Source: Neorhizobium galegae bv. officinalis (GTDB taxonomy: Bacteria > Pseudomonadota > Alphaproteobacteria > Rhizobiales > Rhizobiaceae). Taken from it: 64,000 bases of DNA. Shown here piece by piece: positions 61,467 to 64,000 of this stretch; the first letter of the stretch is position 1; each line of letters begins with the position of its first letter. Position numbers and translations under genes: made by a program. The notes below the pieces were generated by a model, which saw nothing but the letters and a program-made list of their open reading frames with translations, was not told the origin of the DNA and ran no database searches. Where the stretch lies: the NCBI GenBank assembly GCA_000985875.1, contig CCRI01000012.1, positions 62,001 through 126,000 of the forward strand. The letters run 5' to 3'.

Positions 61467-61775
61467 TCACCCCTCATCCGGCCTGAACAGCCACTTCCGC
61501 TCGACCGCCGATGCCAGATCGAGCCGGTTCGTGTGGGCGAAGAGCAGGACGTGGCCGAGCAGGTCCGCCGTTTCGTCGGCGAGGTCGCGGCTGAGATCCT
61601 CGTCGGTCCTGCCCTTCCTGCGCCCGCGTCCGGTGGCGCGGTTCCAGGCCTGGGTTAGTTCGCCCATCTCTTCCTGGAGCTTCAGCACAAACCAATCCGG
61701 ATCGCGCAGCATTCCATGGGTTTCAGCATAATCCGCAGACGCGGCCTCGAATTGTGCGGTGAGCTTGCCCAGCAT
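61467..61775 (-). CDS. MazG-like nucleotide pyrophosphohydrolase
   Basis: The 102-residue protein has the all-alpha NTP pyrophosphatase motifs: KLQEEMGELTQAWNR (E-x-x-E) and DETADLLGHVLLFA (E-x-x-D), with an Arg/Lys-rich loop (TGRGRRKGRTDED) between them. Such enzymes hydrolyse damaged or non-canonical nucleotides. Only one catalytic half is present, as in MazG-like small forms. The ATG at 61775 follows AGGAGAACAATC. It is divergent from the TauE gene. Confidence 0.85.
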   Translation of the reverse strand: MLGKLTAQFEAASADYAETHGMLRDPDWFVLKLQEEMGELTQAWNRATGRGRRKGRTDEDLSRDLADETADLLGHVLLFAHTNRLDLASAVERKWLFRPDEG

Positions 61776-61905
61776 GATTGTTCTCCTTTTGTATCCACAG
61801 GAGAATGCCGATTCTCGACCAGTGTCCAGAGGGTTTGCTTGACACCCCCGCCCAAATCCCGGCAGGTGCGGGCCATCCGATCTCATCCGCATCACGGCAT
61901 TTTCC

Positions 61906-62697
61906 ATGGACTCCGCCAATCCGATTTCCGCCTTGCTGGACGCATGGATTCCGGGCCATGGGCCGGCGCAACTCGGCTTCCTCTTCCTTGCAGCGCTGAT
62001 CGCCGGGCTGGCGCGCGGATTTTCCGGGTTTGGCGGAGCATTGATCTTCGTTCCGCTCGCCGGTGCTGCCGTCGGGCCGAAGATCGCCCCTGCCCTGCTG
62101 CTCGTCATCGACGGGGTGACGACGCTCGGCATGGTGCCGGACGGCTGGAAGCGCGCCAACCGCCGCGAGGTGGGCACGATGCTGATTGGTACGCTGATCG
62201 GCGTGCCGGTGGGTACGACGCTGCTGGCCGTGCTCGACCCGACGGCACTGCGCTGGCTGATCTCGGTTGTCGTGCTCTTTCTGCTGGTCTTCCTGATTTC
62301 CGGTTGGCGTTACCACGGCAAACCGAAGACGCCGCTGACGATCGGCGTCGGAGCGCTTGCCGGCCTGTTCGGTGGGGCCGCACAACTCTCCGGTCCCCCG
62401 GTCGTCGCCTACTGGCTCGGCGGTGCCATTCCGCCGCTCACCGTGCGTGCCAATCTCATCCTCTATTTCGCGCTTTCGACGGTGATCTCGGCCATTGCCT
62501 ATGTCGTCGGCGGTCTTTTGACATTCGACGTTCTTGCGCTCGCACTGATCGCCGGGCCGGGTTATGGCCTCGGTGTGATCGCCGGTTCGAAACTGTTCGG
62601 ATTTGCCTCCGAAGGCACTTTTCGGCGCATCTGCTTCATGCTGATCGCCATGGCGGCGATCGTCAGCCTGCCGCTTTTCGACGCGTTGCGGCCCTGA
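61906..62697 (+). CDS. TauE/SafE-family (TSUP) anion permease
   Basis: The 263-residue protein has eight hydrophobic segments and the TSUP repeat signatures, G-F-S-G-F-G-G-A in the first half and GLFGGAAQLSGPPVVAYWLG in the second. Members export sulfite, sulfoacetate or other organosulfur anions. No sulfur genes are adjacent. The gene is isolated between a MazG-like gene and a polysaccharide deacetylase gene. Confidence 0.92.
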   Translation: MDSANPISALLDAWIPGHGPAQLGFLFLAALIAGLARGFSGFGGALIFVPLAGAAVGPKIAPALLLVIDGVTTLGMVPDGWKRANRREVGTMLIGTLIGVPVGTTLLAVLDPTALRWLISVVVLFLLVFLISGWRYHGKPKTPLTIGVGALAGLFGGAAQLSGPPVVAYWLGGAIPPLTVRANLILYFALSTVISAIAYVVGGLLTFDVLALALIAGPGYGLGVIAGSKLFGFASEGTFRRICFMLIAMAAIVSLPLFDALRP

Positions 62698-62768
62698 GCA
62701 GGATTCAGCGCGGATTATTCAGCAAGACTTAACCCGTCCGAGAGTAGGGTCGGCCTCACCGAAGTAAC

Positions 62769-63845
62769 GTGGGCGTGATCGCGGTGGGGAATACCAGGGA
62801 GAGGTTTCAGGCGCTTTGGCGCCGGGATGTCAAACGCCGGCTTGTCGCCGGTGGCCTCGACATGGCTGCCGCACTTGCGCGTGCCGGGATGATGCCCAAT
62901 GCCCGCGGTCACGGCGCCATATTCACGCTCCACCATGTGCGGCCGACACAGAGCCGGCCGCTGCAGCCGAGCGGGCATCTGGAAGTGACACCGGATTTCC
63001 TCGGCGAAGCGATCGAGCGGCTTTCGGCCGAAGGTTACGAGTTCATCCCTTTGAGCGACGTGCCGGCGCGGCTTGCCGCACCGACCAAACAACCGTTCGC
63101 GGCCTTCACGCTCGATGACGGCTACCGCAACAATGCCGAATATGCCCTGCCCGTCTTTGCCCGCCACGGCGTGCCCTTCACCATTTTCGTCACCCGCGGG
63201 TTTGCCGAGCGGACCCATTCACTATGGTGGGAGACGGTTGCCGAACTGCTCGGCCGCGAACGGGAAGTGACGTTCGACTTCGGCGGCGGATCCGAAGTCC
63301 TCGACCTCACCTCCGAGGCCCGCAAGTTTGACGCATTCGACCGGTTTTCCAGCTATGTCCTGGAAGTCGAGGAATCCACCGCCGTCTCGCGGATCGATGC
63401 GCTGGCGAGAAAACACGGCGTCGATCCGCTGAAGATCACCGCCGACCTGACCATGAATGCCGAGGAGCTCCGCTCGGTCGCCGCCCATCCGCTGGCTTCG
63501 CTCGGCGCCCATACGACAAGCCACCGGGCGGTCGCCCGCCTCTCGGCGGAAGACGCGCGCGCGGAAATGGAGCAGTCGGCCGACTGGATCGAGGGCCTGA
63601 TCGGCGAACGGCCGGCCACGATCGCCTATCCCTATGGCAGCCGCGCCGCGGTTTCCGAGCGCGACTATGCGACCGCAAGGGAACTCGGCTTTTCAGTCGC
63701 GGTGACGACGCAGCCCGGCACGCTCTGCGCCAGATACGTGAACAGGCTCACCGGCCTGCCGCGCATCTCGCTCAACGGCTATTACCAGCAGCCGCGCTAC
63801 GTCTCGGCACTCGCCTCGGGCATCCCGTTCGTGATCGGCCGCTAA
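62769..63845 (+). CDS. Polysaccharide deacetylase (NodB-homology) protein
   Basis: The GTG at 62769 gives 358 residues. The NodB-homology domain has TLDDGYRNN (D-D pair), the zinc histidines in HTTSH, and YPYG near the C-terminus. No signal peptide is evident, although the N-terminal region is basic. The substrate is likely an N-acetylated or O-acetylated polymer, not determinable. The next gene starts 3 bp after the stop. Confidence 0.9.
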   Translation: MGVIAVGNTRERFQALWRRDVKRRLVAGGLDMAAALARAGMMPNARGHGAIFTLHHVRPTQSRPLQPSGHLEVTPDFLGEAIERLSAEGYEFIPLSDVPARLAAPTKQPFAAFTLDDGYRNNAEYALPVFARHGVPFTIFVTRGFAERTHSLWWETVAELLGREREVTFDFGGGSEVLDLTSEARKFDAFDRFSSYVLEVEESTAVSRIDALARKHGVDPLKITADLTMNAEELRSVAAHPLASLGAHTTSHRAVARLSAEDARAEMEQSADWIEGLIGERPATIAYPYGSRAAVSERDYATARELGFSVAVTTQPGTLCARYVNRLTGLPRISLNGYYQQPRYVSALASGIPFVIGR

Positions 63846-63848
63846 AAG

Positions 63849-64000
63849 ATGGTTAGGTCATTTGAATTCGTGAACTCTTCCGCGAAAAAGGCCTTTCAAG
63901 AACTTCCAAAAGATATCCAGATCCAATTCGCCAATGACCTTCAGCGTGTCCAGGAAGGGCTTCAGCCTCTCTCCGACTTCAAGCATCTAAAGGGTATTGG
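63849..64000 (+). CDS. RelE/ParE-like toxin, partial
   Basis: The first 50 codons are seen from the ATG at 63849, three bases after the previous stop. They read like the start of a phage-derived Gp49/HigB-type toxin: SSAKKAFQELPKDIQIQFA, then LQRVQEGLQPL and FKHLKGIG. The codon use is more A/T-rich (AAA, CAA, GAA, CTT) than in neighbours, which hints at recent transfer. The antitoxin and the C-terminus lie outside the window. Confidence 0.65.
   Translation, partial: MVRSFEFVNSSAKKAFQELPKDIQIQFANDLQRVQEGLQPLSDFKHLKGI

Overview
The window reads as about 64 kb of chromosome from a GC-rich alphaproteobacterium of the Rhizobiales, most likely Rhizobiaceae (Rhizobium/Agrobacterium/Ensifer/Shinella type). 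The pointers are a CcrM-type DNA adenine methyltransferase, BioR-type operators (TTATCTATAA) at bioY, RIME-like intergenic palindromes, an IalB-family gene, an aa3 cytochrome oxidase cluster close to ispH-thrB-rnhA, and tightly packed genes with many 4-nt ATGA/GTGA overlaps. No prophage, CRISPR array, rRNA operon or insertion sequence was seen. Most genes are core housekeeping or metabolism; the accessory material is small (toxin-antitoxin-like genes, orphan fragments, intergenic repeats).

Layout. 1-9.3 kb is a sulfur island: a sulfate ABC transporter (sbp-cysT-cysW-cysA, minus strand), an Rrf2 regulator with a ParD-like fragment, and the reductive assimilation operon cysH-cysD-cysN (plus strand). 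Sulfate import, activation to APS and reduction therefore sit side by side around one candidate regulator. 9.3-17.4 kb holds a LacI regulator, a tRNA-Pro, two small lipoproteins, a metallo-beta-lactamase-fold hydrolase, a DUF1499 protein, a VOC protein, and ppdK coupled to an acetyltransferase. 17.4-26.7 kb is a chromosome-maintenance block: smc, a DsbA-like protein, a DUF721/DciA-like protein, mutY, a HAD phosphatase, an S24-type repressor and ccrM.

26.8-33.7 kb carries a PemK/MazF-like toxin-antitoxin pair, an ABM/NIPSNAP pair divergent from an ArsR-type regulator, a bioY-DUF1284 operon with BioR boxes next to a frameshifted bioR, a HAD phosphatase, a lipoprotein and thrC. 33.8-45.7 kb includes an M16 peptidase, an acetyltransferase overlapping a membrane GGDEF-EAL phosphodiesterase, an HxlR regulator, two DUF1801 proteins, an acyl-CoA dehydrogenase, a candidate small RNA, a zinc metallopeptidase-like protein, CsbD, YqgE, a DsbD-N-like protein and a peroxiredoxin. 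45.8-48.5 kb is a zinc ABC transporter operon with two Zur-like palindromes and a tiny membrane-protein gene at its head. 48.6-61.4 kb contains an endonuclease/exonuclease/phosphatase protein, rnhA, thrB, ispH, ialB, the whole aa3 oxidase cluster (coxB-coxA-ctaB-coxF-ctaG-coxC-surf1) and tldD. The window ends with a MazG-like hydrolase, a TauE/SafE permease, a polysaccharide deacetylase and a truncated RelE/ParE-like toxin gene.

The observations most worth following up are the frameshifted bioR beside two intact BioR boxes, the Zur-box/small-membrane-protein arrangement before the zinc transporter, the PemK-like module with a TTG start, two candidate small RNAs (near 42.0 kb and 17.6 kb), and the S24 repressor whose catalytic lysine position is arginine.
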